This document shows, one piece after another, positions 42,528 through 53,126 of a DNA stretch of 64,000 bases. Numbering within the stretch: the stretch's first letter is position 1; the number at the start of each line of letters is the position of its first letter. Location: NCBI RefSeq assembly GCF_003112515.1, contig NZ_BEVZ01000004.1, positions 372,001 through 436,000 of the forward strand, given 5' to 3'. Source of the DNA: Streptomyces fragilis. GTDB lineage: Bacteria; Actinomycetota; Actinomycetes; Streptomycetales; Streptomycetaceae. Under the pieces are notes generated by a model that was not told the origin of the DNA, searched no databases, and saw only the letters and a program-made list of their open reading frames with translations. The position numbers and the translations under genes were made by a program.

Positions 42528-43225
42528 CCCCCACGTCCACGGGACGCGACCGCACGCCCACGGCACCCCGTCCTGGTCCCCGCGGCACGCGGCACGGTCC
42601 TCGCGGCACGCGGCACGGTCCCCGCAGCGCGAAGCACGGTCCTCGCGGCGCGAGGCACGGTCCCCGCGGCACGGTCCTCCCGGCACGGTCCTCCCGGCAC
42701 GCGGGCGCGGCCCCCGCGGCACGCGGCACGGTCCCCGCAGCGCGAAGCACGGTCCTCGCGGCGCGAGGCACGGTCCCCGCGGCACGGTCCTCCCGGCACG
42801 CGGGCGCGGCCCCCGCGGCACGCGGCACGGTCCTCGCGGCGCGAGGCACGGTCCCCGCGGCGCGAGGCACGGTCCCCGCGGCACGGTCCTCCCGGCACGC
42901 GGGCGCGGCGCCGGGCGATCCGGCCCCCGCCCGCTGCGGGCAATCGTGCCGCTCGGCGACGGGGATACCCCTGCTCGAGCGAAGCCGAGAGCTAGGGGGA
43001 GGGTGGACGCAGGCGACGCGTACGCACGCGACCTCCCGCCCGCAAGGGTTGGGCACGGTCCTCCGCCCGGCACGCGACGCGACCGCAACGCGACCCCGCG
43101 TCCACGCGGGTCAGCCCCGTCCCGCCGCACTCCGCGCCGTACCGCCCCCGGCGCCCCCGCGTTGCAGCCGCCCCCCGCCGGGGCGAGCATGGCGAAAGGT
43201 AGCCCCGCCGCCGGAAGGACCCCGC
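42528..43225. other. Intergenic region dominated by a minisatellite
   Basis: 698 bases between the PP2C-like and M28 genes. The nested repeat (42592-42908) fills nearly half. The following 300 bases up to 43225 hold unrelated G/C-rich sequence with no gene I can support; long open frames on both strands here are artefacts of base composition. Confidence 0.7.
42592..42908. repeat. Nested tandem repeat, 14 copies of GCACGGTCC with a 99-bp higher order
   Basis: GCACGGTCC starts at 42592, 42613, 42634, 42655, 42669, 42683, 42726, 42747, 42768, 42782, 42825, 42846, 42867 and 42881. Spacings are 21, 21, 21, 14, 14, 43, 21, 21, 14, 43, 21, 21 and 14. The block of 99 bases (43+21+21+14) therefore repeats from 42683 to 42782 to 42881. 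No spacer/CRISPR organisation and no coding constraint is evident. Confidence 0.92.
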
Positions 43226-44830
43226 GTGCGCAGACGCAGAGCCGCCGCCGCCGTGACCGCGGCCGCCGCCCTCACCGCCCCCCTGCTCCTCGCGGCCTCC
43301 CCCGCGGCGGACCGGGAGGACCCCGGGGGCGCCAAGGACCCCGCGGCCGCCGCCGACGCCCTCGCCGCCCGCCTCGTGCGCCACGCCGACGCACAGGACG
43401 CGTACCGCCACCTCGCCGCCTTCCAGCGCATCGCCGACGCCCACGGCGGCAACCGCGCCGCCGGCACCCCCGGCGGCGACGCCACCGCCGCGTACCTGCG
43501 CAAGGCCCTCCAGCGGGCCGGCTACCGCGTCACCACCGTCCCGTTCGCGTTCACCTACGCCGAGGCCCTCGCCGAGAAGCTCGGCGTCACCGTCCCCGGA
43601 ACATCGCCACGCGACATCGACGTGGCGCTGATGACGTACACCGTCTCCACCCCCGAGGGCGGCCTCACCGCTCCCCTCGCCGCGCTGCCCGCCGGGAGCG
43701 CCGAGGGCGACGGGACGCCGGACGGCACCCCCGGCTGCGAGCCGTCCGACTACGCGACGCGCGACGTCAAGGGCAAGGCCGTGCTGATCCCCCGCGGCGC
43801 CTGTTCGTTCGCCGCCAAGCAGAAGGCCGCCGCCACCGCCGGCGCCGTCGCCGCGCTGATCGTGAACAACGCGGACGGCCCGCTGCGCGGCACGCTCGGC
43901 GACCCCTCCGCCGCCGCGATCCCCACCGGTGGCGTCACCCGCGAGGACGGCAAGGCCCTCGCCGCCGCGGCCGCGAAGGCGGGGACCACCGTCACCCTCG
44001 ACCTGCGGGAGCGCCGCGAGAAGCGCACCGCCCACAACGTGATCGCCGAGACCCGCGGCGGAGATCCCTCCCGCACGGTGATGGCCGGCGCCCACCTGGA
44101 CTCCGTCGTCGAGGGCCCCGGCGTCAACGACAACGGCTCCGGCTCCGCGGGCCTCCTGGAGGTCGCCCTCGAACTCGCGCGGGCCGAGCGCCACCCGGCC
44201 GACCGGGTGCGCTTCGCCTGGTGGGACGCCGAGGAGTTCGGGCTGCTCGGCTCCACGGACTACGTTTCCGCGTTGTCCGCCGCGGAGCGCGAGAGCATCC
44301 GGCTGTACCTGAACTTCGACATGATCGCCTCCCCCAACGCCGCCCAGTTCGTCTACGACGGCGACGACTCGGACCGCAAGGGCGAGGGCCCGGGGCCCGC
44401 CGGCTCCGCCCAGCTGGAGCGGGGGATCACCGCCTACCTCGACAGCCGCGGTCTGCGCCACCTCGGTACCGACTTCGACGGCCGGTCGGACTACGGCCCG
44501 TTCATCGAGGCGGGCATCCCCGCCGGGGGGACGTTCACCGGCGCGGAGGGCGTCAAGACCGAGGAGATGGCCGCCCTCTTCGGCGGCACGGCGGGCAAGC
44601 CGTTCGACCCGTGCTACCACCAGGCCTGCGACGACCTGGACAACCTCTCCATGAAGGCGTTCGACGTCAACATCGACGTCATCGCCCACGCCGTCGGCTC
44701 CTACGCGCACGACCTGTCGCCCCTGTCCGCCCCCGTCCCGGCGGCCGCCCAGGCCCCCGCCGCCACCACGGCGACCGCCGGCCGCCCCGCCGAGGGCCCC
44801 CGCCCGGGGCACGCGGGCATCACCCGCTGA
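43226..44830 (+). CDS. Secreted M28 family peptidase with PA domain
   Basis: A 534-residue aminopeptidase-type enzyme. The signal peptide covers about 1-28. A PA (protease-associated) domain (about 130-250, with the Cys-bearing GACSFAAKQKAAA) is inserted before the metallo core. The di-zinc ligands are visible as AHLDS, VNDNGSG, DAEEFG, NFDMIA and the late YHQACDDL. Released aminopeptidases of this type (Ala/Leu-preferring) feed amino acid uptake. GTG at 43226 is chosen because GGAAGGA lies 7 bases upstream. The tail is Ala/Pro-rich. Confidence 0.93.
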   Translation: MRRRRAAAAVTAAAALTAPLLLAASPAADREDPGGAKDPAAAADALAARLVRHADAQDAYRHLAAFQRIADAHGGNRAAGTPGGDATAAYLRKALQRAGYRVTTVPFAFTYAEALAEKLGVTVPGTSPRDIDVALMTYTVSTPEGGLTAPLAALPAGSAEGDGTPDGTPGCEPSDYATRDVKGKAVLIPRGACSFAAKQKAAATAGAVAALIVNNADGPLRGTLGDPSAAAIPTGGVTREDGKALAAAAAKAGTTVTLDLRERREKRTAHNVIAETRGGDPSRTVMAGAHLDSVVEGPGVNDNGSGSAGLLEVALELARAERHPADRVRFAWWDAEEFGLLGSTDYVSALSAAERESIRLYLNFDMIASPNAAQFVYDGDDSDRKGEGPGPAGSAQLERGITAYLDSRGLRHLGTDFDGRSDYGPFIEAGIPAGGTFTGAEGVKTEEMAALFGGTAGKPFDPCYHQACDDLDNLSMKAFDVNIDVIAHAVGSYAHDLSPLSAPVPAAAQAPAATTATAGRPAEGPRPGHAGITR

Positions 44831-44860
44831 CACCCCGGGCGTCACCCGCCGGCCCCGACG

Positions 44861-45712
44861 TCAGCCCAGCGCCAGCGCCTGGACCCGGTCGTACGCCCCG
44901 TTGAACCGGTCGTGGTCGCCGACGATCGGCCCGGTCGAGGTGTACTGCCACATCGTGTAGTACGACCATCCGGCCGGCAGTGTCCCCACCGCGGTGGCGT
45001 ACCGGGCGATCCAGAGCGGATTGGTGGCGCCGAAGCCGCTGTAGTTGCCGGTGCACTCGGTCCACCAGCTCGTGGCCGTGTAGATCACCGCGTCCCGCCC
45101 GGTGCGCGCCCTGTAGGTGTTCACGAAGTCCCGGATCCAGGCCACCATCTGGCTCTGCGTCTTGCCGTAGCAGGAGGCCCCGTAGGGGTTCCACTCGATG
45201 TCCAGCACGCCCGGCAGGGTCCTGCCGTCGCGGGACCAGCCGCCCCCGTTGTCGACGAACCAGTTGGCCTGGGTGGCGCCCGTGGTGGTGTCCGGGGTGG
45301 CGAAGTGGTACGTCCCGCGGATCATCCCCACGTTGTACGAGCCGTTGTACTGCTGCGTGAAGTAGGTGTTCTTGTAGTACGTACCCTCGGTGGCCTTGAC
45401 GTAGGCCCACCTGACGCCGCTGTTCCACAGCGCGCCCCAGTCCACGTTGCCCTGGTGGCCGGAGACGTCGACGCCCTCGGTCTGGACGGCGTCCGCCCGG
45501 CCGCCGGAGGGGTCGCCCTGCTGCCCGTCGTGGGAGAGGACGCCCATGCCCAGATGGGCGGTACCGCGGGCCGGGTACGTGGTTCTGACGTCTCCGACGT
45601 CTCTGCCGCCGTCTCCGTCGCCGGCGGCGTGGACGGGGGTGACGGTGAGCGCGGCGAAAGCCGCGAGAAGCACGCCGGCGAGAACGGCGCGCGCGGGTCT
45701 GAGCACGGACAT
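44861..45712 (-). CDS. Secreted GH25 lysozyme (muramidase)
   Basis: A 283-residue secreted protein that should hydrolyse the beta-1,4 bond between MurNAc and GlcNAc. The signal peptide is about 1-29; a pro-like stretch of about 50 residues follows. The GH25 barrel begins at EGVDVSGHQG (catalytic Asp region) and continues with WAYVKATEGTYY and LPGVLDIEWNP (the DxE catalytic dyad). No cell-wall-binding domain is attached. GGAGG lies 6 bases before the ATG at 45712. It is divergent from the methyltransferase-like gene. Confidence 0.93.
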   Translation of the reverse strand: MSVLRPARAVLAGVLLAAFAALTVTPVHAAGDGDGGRDVGDVRTTYPARGTAHLGMGVLSHDGQQGDPSGGRADAVQTEGVDVSGHQGNVDWGALWNSGVRWAYVKATEGTYYKNTYFTQQYNGSYNVGMIRGTYHFATPDTTTGATQANWFVDNGGGWSRDGRTLPGVLDIEWNPYGASCYGKTQSQMVAWIRDFVNTYRARTGRDAVIYTATSWWTECTGNYSGFGATNPLWIARYATAVGTLPAGWSYYTMWQYTSTGPIVGDHDRFNGAYDRVQALALG

Positions 45713-45873
45713 GCGAACCTCCGGTGGGGGGAACGGGAGACTGCCGCTTGGCGCGGACATGTCAGTGATGTCATGGACGAAGCTACGCCCGTAGACGTCC
45801 CCCGGAAAGACCGCCCGCGCCCACCTCTCGCCCGTGGATCAGCCGTTCGCCGATATCCGGCCACCACCCTTGG

Positions 45874-45879
45874 CAGGAT
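45874..45879 (+). promoter_or_regulatory. -10 hexamer before 45887
   Basis: CAGGAT, 7 bases before the ATG at 45887, supporting that start over the in-frame ATG at 45878, which overlaps the hexamer. Confidence 0.45.
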
Positions 45880-45886
45880 GGGCGCC

Positions 45887-46624
45887 ATGTCCACCACGTA
45901 CACCCCCGTACCGGACGGGGAGAACGAGACCCCTGACGAGACCCCGGTCGTCGTGGACCGCCGCACCGGCCCCCACGGCGAGGTGGTGCTGCGACGTCAC
46001 GGGGCGTTGCTGCAGATCATCGCGAACGGCTGCTTCCTGATGGACACCTCGGACGGACGCTCCGAGCGGCTCCTGGTCGACGCGGCCGCCCGCAGGCTCG
46101 ACGAGACCAGAACACGCGCGTCGCGCCGCCTGCTGATCGGCGGGCTGGGTGTCGGATTTTCGCTCGCACACGCCGTCACGGACGCCCGCTGGGACCGGAT
46201 CACCGTGATCGAACGGGAGCCGGCGGTGATCGACTGGCACCGCCGCGGGCCGCTGCGGCACCTCACCGCGGACGCCCTCGCGGACCCGCGGACGGAGATC
46301 GTCGAGGCGGATCTGATTCGTTATCTGGATGTGACTTCCCACACCTGGGACGCGCTGTGCCTCGACATCGACAACGGCCCCGGATGGACCGTCGACGAGG
46401 GCAACGACAGCCTCTACTCAGCGGCCGGACTCGCAAGCTGCGCACGGGTTTTGCGGCCCGACGGAGTGCTGGCGGTGTGGTCCGCCCAACCCTCCCCGGA
46501 ATTCGAAGGTACCTTGCGGAATGCCGGGTTCCGGCAGGTGCGTACCGATGAGGTCCCGGTTGCCCGGGGAGTTCCGGACGCGGTGCACCTGGCTCTGCGG
46601 CCCGGGATGGCTCTTGCCGGGTGA
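45887..46624 (+). CDS. Spermidine-synthase-like SAM-binding protein
   Basis: A 245-residue class I methyltransferase-fold protein of the spermidine/spermine synthase type. The glycine motif is LLIGGLGVGFSLAHAV, the acidic end of strand 2 is VIEREPAVI, and DALCLDIDNGPGW occupies the usual active-site strand. Catalytic Asp residues typical of aminopropyltransferases are partly present; the homologues in actinobacteria are mostly uncharacterised. The ATG at 45887 follows the -10 hexamer. The gene sits just before the two-component pair. Confidence 0.8.
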   Translation: MSTTYTPVPDGENETPDETPVVVDRRTGPHGEVVLRRHGALLQIIANGCFLMDTSDGRSERLLVDAAARRLDETRTRASRRLLIGGLGVGFSLAHAVTDARWDRITVIEREPAVIDWHRRGPLRHLTADALADPRTEIVEADLIRYLDVTSHTWDALCLDIDNGPGWTVDEGNDSLYSAAGLASCARVLRPDGVLAVWSAQPSPEFEGTLRNAGFRQVRTDEVPVARGVPDAVHLALRPGMALAG

Positions 46625-46721
46625 ATCCGCATACGCTGCCCCCTGGCGCCGATCATCGGCGCCAGGACCGCAGGCATGGGAATCACCCCACGGATTCCGG
46701 AAAGCACACCAGGGGCGGGCG

Positions 46722-47459
46722 ATGGAGCAGACACACACCTCGCACAGCGGAAGCACGGCGACCCAGGGCGCTCAGCGCAGAATCCTGGTGGTCGAGGACG
46801 ACCCGACGATCGTCGACGCCATCGCGGCCCGGCTGCGCGCCGAGGGGTTCCTGGTGCAAACGGCGGGCGACGGACCGGCCGCCGTGGACACCGCGGAGGC
46901 CTGGCAGCCCGACCTCCTGATCCTCGACGTCATGCTGCCCGGCTTCGACGGCCTCGAGGTCTGCCGCCGCGTGCAGGCCCAGCGCCCGGTGCCGGTGCTG
47001 ATGCTCACCGCGCGCGACGACGAGACCGACATGCTGGTGGGCCTCGGCGTCGGCGCCGACGACTACATGACCAAGCCGTTCTCCATGCGGGAACTGGCGG
47101 CGCGCGTCCACGTGCTGCTGCGCCGCATGGAGCGCGCCGCACTGGCCGCCGCCACTCCGCGCTCGGGCGTGCTGCGCCTGGGCGAACTGGAGATCGACCA
47201 CGCCCAGCGCCGGGTGCGGGTCCGCTCCGAGGACGTCCACCTGACGCCCACCGAGTTCGACCTGCTGGTCTGCCTGGCCAACACCCCGCGCGCGGTGCTC
47301 TCCCGGGAGCAGCTGCTCGCCGAGGTGTGGGACTGGGCCGACGCGTCCGGCACCCGGACCGTCGACAGCCACATCAAGGCCCTGCGCCGGAAGATCGGCG
47401 CCGAGCGCATCCGCACGGTGCACGGCGTGGGCTACGCCCTGGAGACGCCGGCGCCATGA
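46722..47459 (+). CDS. OmpR/PhoB family response regulator
   Basis: A 245-residue regulator. The receiver has Asp69 as phosphoacceptor (LLILDV), Asp26/Asp27 acidic pocket (VVEDD) and Lys118 (MTKPF). The C-terminal winged helix is LRLGELEIDHAQRRVRVRSEDVHLTPTEFDLLVCLANTPRAVLSREQLLAEVW and ends in RTVHGVGYALE. It overlaps the kinase start by 4 bases (ATGA), so this is a coupled two-component pair. The ligand and regulon are unknown; kgd follows. Confidence 0.96.
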   Translation: MEQTHTSHSGSTATQGAQRRILVVEDDPTIVDAIAARLRAEGFLVQTAGDGPAAVDTAEAWQPDLLILDVMLPGFDGLEVCRRVQAQRPVPVLMLTARDDETDMLVGLGVGADDYMTKPFSMRELAARVHVLLRRMERAALAAATPRSGVLRLGELEIDHAQRRVRVRSEDVHLTPTEFDLLVCLANTPRAVLSREQLLAEVWDWADASGTRTVDSHIKALRRKIGAERIRTVHGVGYALETPAP

Positions 47460-48589
47460 CCAGCGACCCGGTGGCCGGGCGACCGACGAGCCGGCGCAGA
47501 CCGTACGGGCCGTCCTGCCCCCGGCGGGCGGCCATGCGGCCGTTCTCGATCAAGACCAAGCTGTGCGTCCTGGTCGTGGCCTCGGTGCTGATCACCACCG
47601 GCTTCCTGCTGATAGCGCTGCGGACGGCCACCGAGTTCCGTTTCGTCATGGTCTTCTCCATGATCGCGACGCTGCTGATCACCCAGTTCGTGGCGCAGTC
47701 GCTGACCGCGCCGCTGGACGCCATGACCGGCGTCGCCCGGGCCATCGCCCACGGCGACTACGGCCGCCGGGTGCCCGAGAGCCGGCGTGACGAGCTCGGC
47801 GACCTGTCCCGGGCCATCAACCGGATGGCCGACGAGCTGGCCGCCCAGGACCGCCACCGCAAGGAGCTTGTGGCGAACGTCTCGCACGAGCTGCGCACTC
47901 CGATCGCCGGCCTGCGGGCCGTGCTGGAGAACGTGGTGGACGGCGTCTGCGAGGCGGACCCGGAGACCATGCGGACCGCGCTGCGGCAGACCGAGCGGCT
48001 GGGGCGCCTCGTGGACACCCTCCTCGACCTCTCCCGGCTGGACAACGGCGTGGTGCCGCTGAGGGCCCGCACCTTCGAGGTCTGGCCGTACCTCTCCGGG
48101 ATCATCAAGGAGGCCGGGATGGTCGCCGCGGCCCGTCCGGGCCTCGCCTCCGGATCCGGCACCCACACCCGCAGCGACGTCCACCTGCGCCTGGACGTGC
48201 AGCCCACGCACCTGAGCGCGCACGCCGACCCCGAGCGCCTGCACCAGGTGCTGGCCAACCTCATCGACAACGCGATGAAGCACAGCCCGCCCCGGGGCCG
48301 GGTGACCGTGCGGGCCCGCCCGGGCCCGTATCCGGGCTCGCTGACGCTGGAGGTCCAGGACGAGGGTCCGGGCATCCCGCGCACCGAGTGGCACCGCGTC
48401 TTCGAACGCTTCAACCGGGGCTCGGCCGCCCCTTCGCACGGCCCCGGCAGCGACGGCGGCACCGGACTGGGCCTGGCGATCGCCCGCTGGGCCGTGGAAC
48501 TGCACGGCGGACGCATCAGGGTGGCCGAATCCGAGCGCGGCTGCCGCATGCTCGTCACCCTTCCGGGAAACATCCCGGAAGAGGGTTGA
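47456..48589 (+). CDS. Sensor histidine kinase
   Basis: A 377-residue kinase, partner of the adjacent OmpR-type regulator. Two membrane helices (about 35-54 and 62-81) enclose only a very short outer loop, so it probably senses within or near the membrane. HAMP follows ([23 protein letters not shown]). The phosphoacceptor is His144 in VSHELRTP, and the ATPase has the N box [11 protein letters not shown] and G2 box [13 protein letters not shown]. It is translationally coupled to the regulator. Confidence 0.95.
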   Translation: MTSDPVAGRPTSRRRPYGPSCPRRAAMRPFSIKTKLCVLVVASVLITTGFLLIALRTATEFRFVMVFSMIATLLITQFVAQSLTAPLDAMTGVARAIAHGDYGRRVPESRRDELGDLSRAINRMADELAAQDRHRKELVANVSHELRTPIAGLRAVLENVVDGVCEADPETMRTALRQTERLGRLVDTLLDLSRLDNGVVPLRARTFEVWPYLSGIIKEAGMVAAARPGLASGSGTHTRSDVHLRLDVQPTHLSAHADPERLHQVLANLIDNAMKHSPPRGRVTVRARPGPYPGSLTLEVQDEGPGIPRTEWHRVFERFNRGSAAPSHGPGSDGGTGLGLAIARWAVELHGGRIRVAESERGCRMLVTLPGNIPEEG

Positions 48590-48895
48590 CGTAAAGTTCG
48601 GACCAAGACCCCTTCAAGATCCATCGACGTTCGCGCCGGTGGGGGCGTGTGAGCACGCAGAAGGGGGGAACGGGCTCGTGGCGGAGGCCGTGCGCGGCTG
48701 CCGCCGTCGCACCCGTACACACCTGTTTCATAGGGGAACCCCGGTTGTTTCCCGCCATTTCCGCCGCCGAAACACGCTCGCGGATGTGATGTGCGTGACG
48801 ATGACCGGGCCCGGCCTGACCATCCCTGCCGGGGAGGCGTAGCCTTTGTTCCCGCTGTCCATAACCTTGTGAAGCGGAAGAGGGCGGTTGCCGCC
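48590..48895. other. Upstream region of kgd
   Basis: 306 bases between the histidine kinase and kgd. An A/T-richer region, with a GGAAGAGGG motif before the GTG at 48896. A long leader is possible. No gene seen. Confidence 0.5.
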
Positions 48896-51800
48896 GTGTC
48901 GCCACAGTCCCCCAGTAACTCGAGTGTCTCGACCGACGCAGGTTCGGCGGGTAAGAACCCCGCGGCCGCGTTCGGTGCCAACGAGTGGCTCGTCGACGAG
49001 ATCTATCAGCAGTACCTCCAGGACCCGAATTCGGTCGACCGCGCCTGGTGGGACTTCTTCGCCGACTACAAGCCGGGCTCCTCCGCCCAGCAGTCCGCCG
49101 CGCCGGCCCCGGCCGCCCCGGCCCAGCCCGCAGCCCCGGCCCCGGCCGCCGCTCCGGCGCAGGCCGCCGCTCCCGCCGCCCCGCAGCAGGCCGCCGCTCC
49201 GGCCGCCCCCGCGAAGCCCGCTCCCGCCCCGGCGAAGCCCGCCGCCGCCCCGGCTCCGGCCGCGCCCGCGGCGAAGGCCCCCGCCAAGGCGAAGGCCGAG
49301 CCCGCCACCGAGGCGAAGACGGGACCCGAGTACGTCACGCTCCGTGGCCCCGGCGCCGCCGTCGCGAAGAACATGAACGCCTCCCTGGAGCTGCCGACCG
49401 CCACGTCGGTCCGCGCGGTCCCGGTGAAGCTGCTGTTCGACAACCGCATCGTCATCAACAACCACCTCAAGCGCGCCCGCGGCGGGAAGATCTCCTTCAC
49501 GCACCTCATCGGGTACGCGATGGTGCAGGCCGTCAAGGCCATGCCGTCGATGAACTACTCCTTCGCGGAGAAGGACGGCAAGCCGACGCTGGTCAAGCCC
49601 GAGCACGTCAACCTGGGCCTGGCCATCGACCTGGTGAAGCCCAACGGCGACCGCCAGCTCGTCGTCGCGGCCATCAAGAAGGCCGAGACCCTGAACTTCT
49701 TCGAGTTCTGGCAGGCCTACGAGGACATCGTCCGTCGCGCCCGCGACAACAAGCTGACGATGGACGACTTCACCGGCGTGACGGTCTCCCTCACCAACCC
49801 CGGCGGCATCGGCACCGTGCACTCCGTGCCGCGCCTGATGCCCGGCCAGTCGGTGATCATGGGCGTCGGCGCCATGGAGTACCCCGCCGAGTTCCAGGGC
49901 ACCTCCCAGGACACCCTGAACAAGCTGGGCATCTCCAAGGTGATGACCCTCACCTCGACCTACGACCACCGGGTCATCCAGGGCGCCGCCTCCGGCGAGT
50001 TCCTGCGGATCGTGTCGAACCTGCTGCTCGGCGAGAACGGCTTCTACGACGAGATCTTCGAGGCGCTGCGGATCCCCTACGAGCCGGTCCGCTGGCTCAA
50101 GGACATCGACGCCTCGCACGACGACGACGTCACCAAGGCCGCCCGCGTCTTCGAGCTGATCCACTCCTACCGGGTCCGCGGCCACGTCATGGCCGACACC
50201 GACCCGCTGGAGTACCAGCAGCGCAAGCACCCCGACCTGGACATCACCGAGCACGGCCTCACCCTGTGGGACCTGGAGCGCGAGTTCGCCGTCGGCGGCT
50301 TCGCCGGCAAGTCGATGATGAAGCTGCGCGACATCCTCGGCGTGCTCCGCGACTCGTACTGCCGCACCACCGGCATCGAGTACATGCACATCCAGGACCC
50401 GAAGCAGCGCAAGTGGCTCCAGGACCGCATCGAGCGCCCGCACTCCAAGCCGGAGCGCGAGGAGCAGCTGCGGATCCTGCGCCGCCTGAACGCCGCCGAG
50501 GCCTTCGAGACGTTCCTGCAGACCAAGTACGTCGGCCAAAAGCGCTTCTCGCTGGAGGGCGGCGAGTCCGTCATCCCGCTGCTCGACGCGGTGATCGACT
50601 CGGCCGCCGAGTCCCGCCTGGACGAGGTCGTCATCGGCATGGCCCACCGCGGCCGCCTGAACGTCCTCGCCAACATCGTCGGCAAGTCCTACGCGCAGAT
50701 CTTCCGCGAGTTCGAGGGCAACCTCGACCCGAAGTCGATGCACGGCTCCGGCGACGTGAAGTACCACCTGGGCGCCGAGGGCACCTTCACCGGCCTGGAC
50801 GGCGAGCAGATCGCCGTCTCGCTGGTGGCCAACCCCTCGCACCTGGAGGCGGTGGACCCGGTCCTGGAGGGCGTCTCCCGCGCCAAGCAGGACATCATCA
50901 ACAAGGGCGGCACGGACTTCACCGTCCTGCCGATCGCCATCCACGGCGACGCGGCCTTCGCGGGCCAGGGCGTGGTGGCCGAGACCCTGAACATGTCGCA
51001 GCTGCGCGGCTACCGCACCGGCGGCACGGTCCACATCGTCATCAACAACCAGGTCGGCTTCACCGCGGCCCCCGAGTCCTCGCGTTCCTCCATGTACGCG
51101 ACGGATGTGGCCCGCATGATCGAGGCCCCGATCTTCCACGTCAACGGCGACGACCCCGAGGCCGTCGTCCGCGTCGGCCGGCTCGCCTTCGAGTTCCGCC
51201 AGGCGTTCAACAAGGACGTGGTCATCGACCTCATCTGCTACCGCCGCCGCGGTCACAACGAGTCGGACAACCCGGCCTTCACCCAGCCGCTGATGTACGA
51301 CCTGATCGACAAGAAGCGCTCGGTGCGCAAGCTCTACACCGAGTCCCTCATCGGTCGCGGCGACATCACCCTGGAAGAGGCCGAGCAGGCGCTGCAGGAC
51401 TACCAGGGCCAGCTGGAGAAGGTCTTCACGGAGGTCCGCGAGGCCACCGCGCAGCCCGTCCCCGCCGAGGGCTACGACCCGCAGGCCGGCTTCCCGGTCC
51501 CGGTGACCACCGCGATCACCAGCGAGGTCGTCAAGCGGATCGCCGAGTCGCAGGTCAACATCCCCGACCACATCACCGTGCACCCGCGTCTGCTGCCGCA
51601 GCTGCAGCGCCGTGCGGCGATGGTCGAGGACGGCACCATCGACTGGGGCATGGGCGAGACCCTCGCGGTCGGCTCGCTGCTCCTCGAGGGCGTCCCGGTC
51701 CGCCTGGCGGGCCAGGACTCGCAGCGCGGCACCTTCGGCCAGCGTCACGCGGTCATCATCGACCGCGAGACCGGCGAGGAGTTCACGCCGCTGCTGTACC

Positions 51801-52687
51801 TGTCGGACGAGCAGGCCCGCCTGAACGTCTACAACTCCCTGCTGTCCGAGTACGCGGCGATGGGCTTCGAGTACGGCTACTCGCTGGCCCGCCCCGAGGC
51901 CCTGGTCATGTGGGAGGCCCAGTTCGGCGACTTCGTCAACGGCGCGCAGACGGTCGTGGACGAGTTCATCTCCTCCGCCGAGCAGAAGTGGGGCCAGACC
52001 TCCGGCGTCACCCTGCTCCTGCCGCACGGCTACGAGGGCCAGGGCCCGGACCACTCGTCCGCCCGCCCGGAGCGCTTCCTGCAGCTGTGCGCGCAGAACA
52101 ACATGACGGTCGCCATGCCGACCTCGCCGGCGAACTACTTCCACCTCCTGCGGTGGCAGGTGCACAACCCGCACCACAAGCCGCTGGTGGTCTTCACCCC
52201 GAAGTCGATGCTGCGCCTGAAGGCCGCCGCGTCGAAGGCGGAGGAGTTCACCACGGGCGGCTTCCGTCCGGTCATCGGCGACGAGTCGGTCGACCCGGGC
52301 GCGGTCCGCAAGGTCGTCTTCTGCGCCGGCAAGGTCTACTACGACCTCGACGCCGAGCGGAAGAAGCGCGGCGACACGGAGACGGCGATCATCCGTCTGG
52401 AGCGGCTGTACCCGCTGCCGGGCGAGGAGATCCAGGCCGAGCTCGCCAAGTACCCGAACGCCGAGAAGTACCTCTGGGTGCAGGAGGAGCCGGCGAACCA
52501 GGGCGCCTGGCCGTTCATCGCGCTGAACCTGATCGACCACCTCGACCTGAAGGTCGGCGCGGACGTCCCCGCCGCCGAGCGCCTGCGCCGCATCTCGCGT
52601 CCGCACGGCTCCTCGCCTGCGGTCGGCTCCGCCAAGCGTCACCAGGCCGAGCAGGAGCAGCTGGTCCGTGAGGTCTTCGAGGCGTAG
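48896..52687 (+). CDS. kgd: Multifunctional 2-oxoglutarate dehydrogenase E1/E2 component (KGD type)
   Basis: A 1263-residue fusion that decarboxylates 2-oxoglutarate and transfers the succinyl group, linking TCA and glutamate metabolism. Order: a short N-terminal helix ([26 protein letters not shown]), an Ala/Pro-rich linker (about 55-125), an E2-like acyltransferase domain without lipoyl domain (DHRVIQGA active-site motif), then an E1 part with thiamine-diphosphate signatures (the [17 protein letters not shown] region and the pyrimidine half). Similar to Mycobacterium and Streptomyces KGD, which are regulated by the FHA protein GarA. GTG at 48896 gives the conserved [10 protein letters not shown] start; an upstream GTG at 48869 is possible. 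A terminator follows. Confidence 0.97.
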   Translation: MSPQSPSNSSVSTDAGSAGKNPAAAFGANEWLVDEIYQQYLQDPNSVDRAWWDFFADYKPGSSAQQSAAPAPAAPAQPAAPAPAAAPAQAAAPAAPQQAAAPAAPAKPAPAPAKPAAAPAPAAPAAKAPAKAKAEPATEAKTGPEYVTLRGPGAAVAKNMNASLELPTATSVRAVPVKLLFDNRIVINNHLKRARGGKISFTHLIGYAMVQAVKAMPSMNYSFAEKDGKPTLVKPEHVNLGLAIDLVKPNGDRQLVVAAIKKAETLNFFEFWQAYEDIVRRARDNKLTMDDFTGVTVSLTNPGGIGTVHSVPRLMPGQSVIMGVGAMEYPAEFQGTSQDTLNKLGISKVMTLTSTYDHRVIQGAASGEFLRIVSNLLLGENGFYDEIFEALRIPYEPVRWLKDIDASHDDDVTKAARVFELIHSYRVRGHVMADTDPLEYQQRKHPDLDITEHGLTLWDLEREFAVGGFAGKSMMKLRDILGVLRDSYCRTTGIEYMHIQDPKQRKWLQDRIERPHSKPEREEQLRILRRLNAAEAFETFLQTKYVGQKRFSLEGGESVIPLLDAVIDSAAESRLDEVVIGMAHRGRLNVLANIVGKSYAQIFREFEGNLDPKSMHGSGDVKYHLGAEGTFTGLDGEQIAVSLVANPSHLEAVDPVLEGVSRAKQDIINKGGTDFTVLPIAIHGDAAFAGQGVVAETLNMSQLRGYRTGGTVHIVINNQVGFTAAPESSRSSMYATDVARMIEAPIFHVNGDDPEAVVRVGRLAFEFRQAFNKDVVIDLICYRRRGHNESDNPAFTQPLMYDLIDKKRSVRKLYTESLIGRGDITLEEAEQALQDYQGQLEKVFTEVREATAQPVPAEGYDPQAGFPVPVTTAITSEVVKRIAESQVNIPDHITVHPRLLPQLQRRAAMVEDGTIDWGMGETLAVGSLLLEGVPVRLAGQDSQRGTFGQRHAVIIDRETGEEFTPLLYLSDEQARLNVYNSLLSEYAAMGFEYGYSLARPEALVMWEAQFGDFVNGAQTVVDEFISSAEQKWGQTSGVTLLLPHGYEGQGPDHSSARPERFLQLCAQNNMTVAMPTSPANYFHLLRWQVHNPHHKPLVVFTPKSMLRLKAAASKAEEFTTGGFRPVIGDESVDPGAVRKVVFCAGKVYYDLDAERKKRGDTETAIIRLERLYPLPGEEIQAELAKYPNAEKYLWVQEEPANQGAWPFIALNLIDHLDLKVGADVPAAERLRRISRPHGSSPAVGSAKRHQAEQEQLVREVFEA

Positions 52688-52708
52688 GTCCTCCCAGCCC
52701 TCCAGGTG

Positions 52709-52739
52709 AGGCCCGGACCGGGGTTCCCGGTCCGGGCCT
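52709..52739 (+). terminator. Terminator after kgd
   Basis: Perfect 14-bp stem (52709-52722 with 52726-52739), GTT loop, followed by TACCCTTTCTT. Confidence 0.9.
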
Positions 52740-52786
52740 TACCCTTTCTTCCGTAGGCCGTCCCATCGCGCAGGAGACACCACCCC

Positions 52787-52966
52787 ATGTACTTCACCGA
52801 CCGCGGCATCGAGGAGCTGGAGAAGCGACGCGGCGAGGAGGAGGTCACCTTCGAGTGGCTCGCCGAGCAGCTCCGCACCTTCGTGGACCTCAACCCGGAC
52901 TTCGAGGTTCCGGTCGAGCGCCTCGCCACCTGGCTCGCCCGCCTCGACGACGAGGACGACGAGTAG
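52787..52966 (+). CDS. Small conserved protein (DUF6104-like)
   Basis: A 59-residue acidic protein: MYFTDRGIEELEKRRGEEEVTFEWLAEQLRTFVDLNPDFEVPVERLATWLARLDDEDDE. It forms two helices and matches the small Streptomyces family I remember as DUF6104 (the number is from memory). GGAG lies 9 bases before the ATG. Typical for the genus and conserved next to kgd. Function unknown. Confidence 0.8.
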   Translation: MYFTDRGIEELEKRRGEEEVTFEWLAEQLRTFVDLNPDFEVPVERLATWLARLDDEDDE

Positions 52967-53126
52967 TCCTCCCTCCCGCCGCCCGCGCGGCGCGTGGCCG
53001 GACCGCGTCGGCGCGGGCTTGCACCGCAACGGCGTAGGGCCTCACGTCCTCGCGGGACGGCTCGCTCCGCGCGACGTGAACCCCTGCGAGGTCCCTGGCG
53101 GCTCGGCCGGCGCCGCGGGCCGTCGG

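Noticed and set aside
42592..42908. CRISPR array
   Set aside because: Repeat units are only 9 bases with variable 5-34 base gaps that are themselves repeated; no unique spacers and no cas genes.
42053..43225. Long open frames through the minisatellite on both strands
   Set aside because: They arise because G/C-rich repeats lack stop codons. The M28 gene itself begins only at the GTG at 43226, where the ribosome-binding site is.
48728..52642. 1304-residue open frame on the minus strand across kgd
   Set aside because: It is a shadow of kgd; the text is Arg/Gly/Leu/His repetition without any domain, while the plus strand encodes a full KGD.
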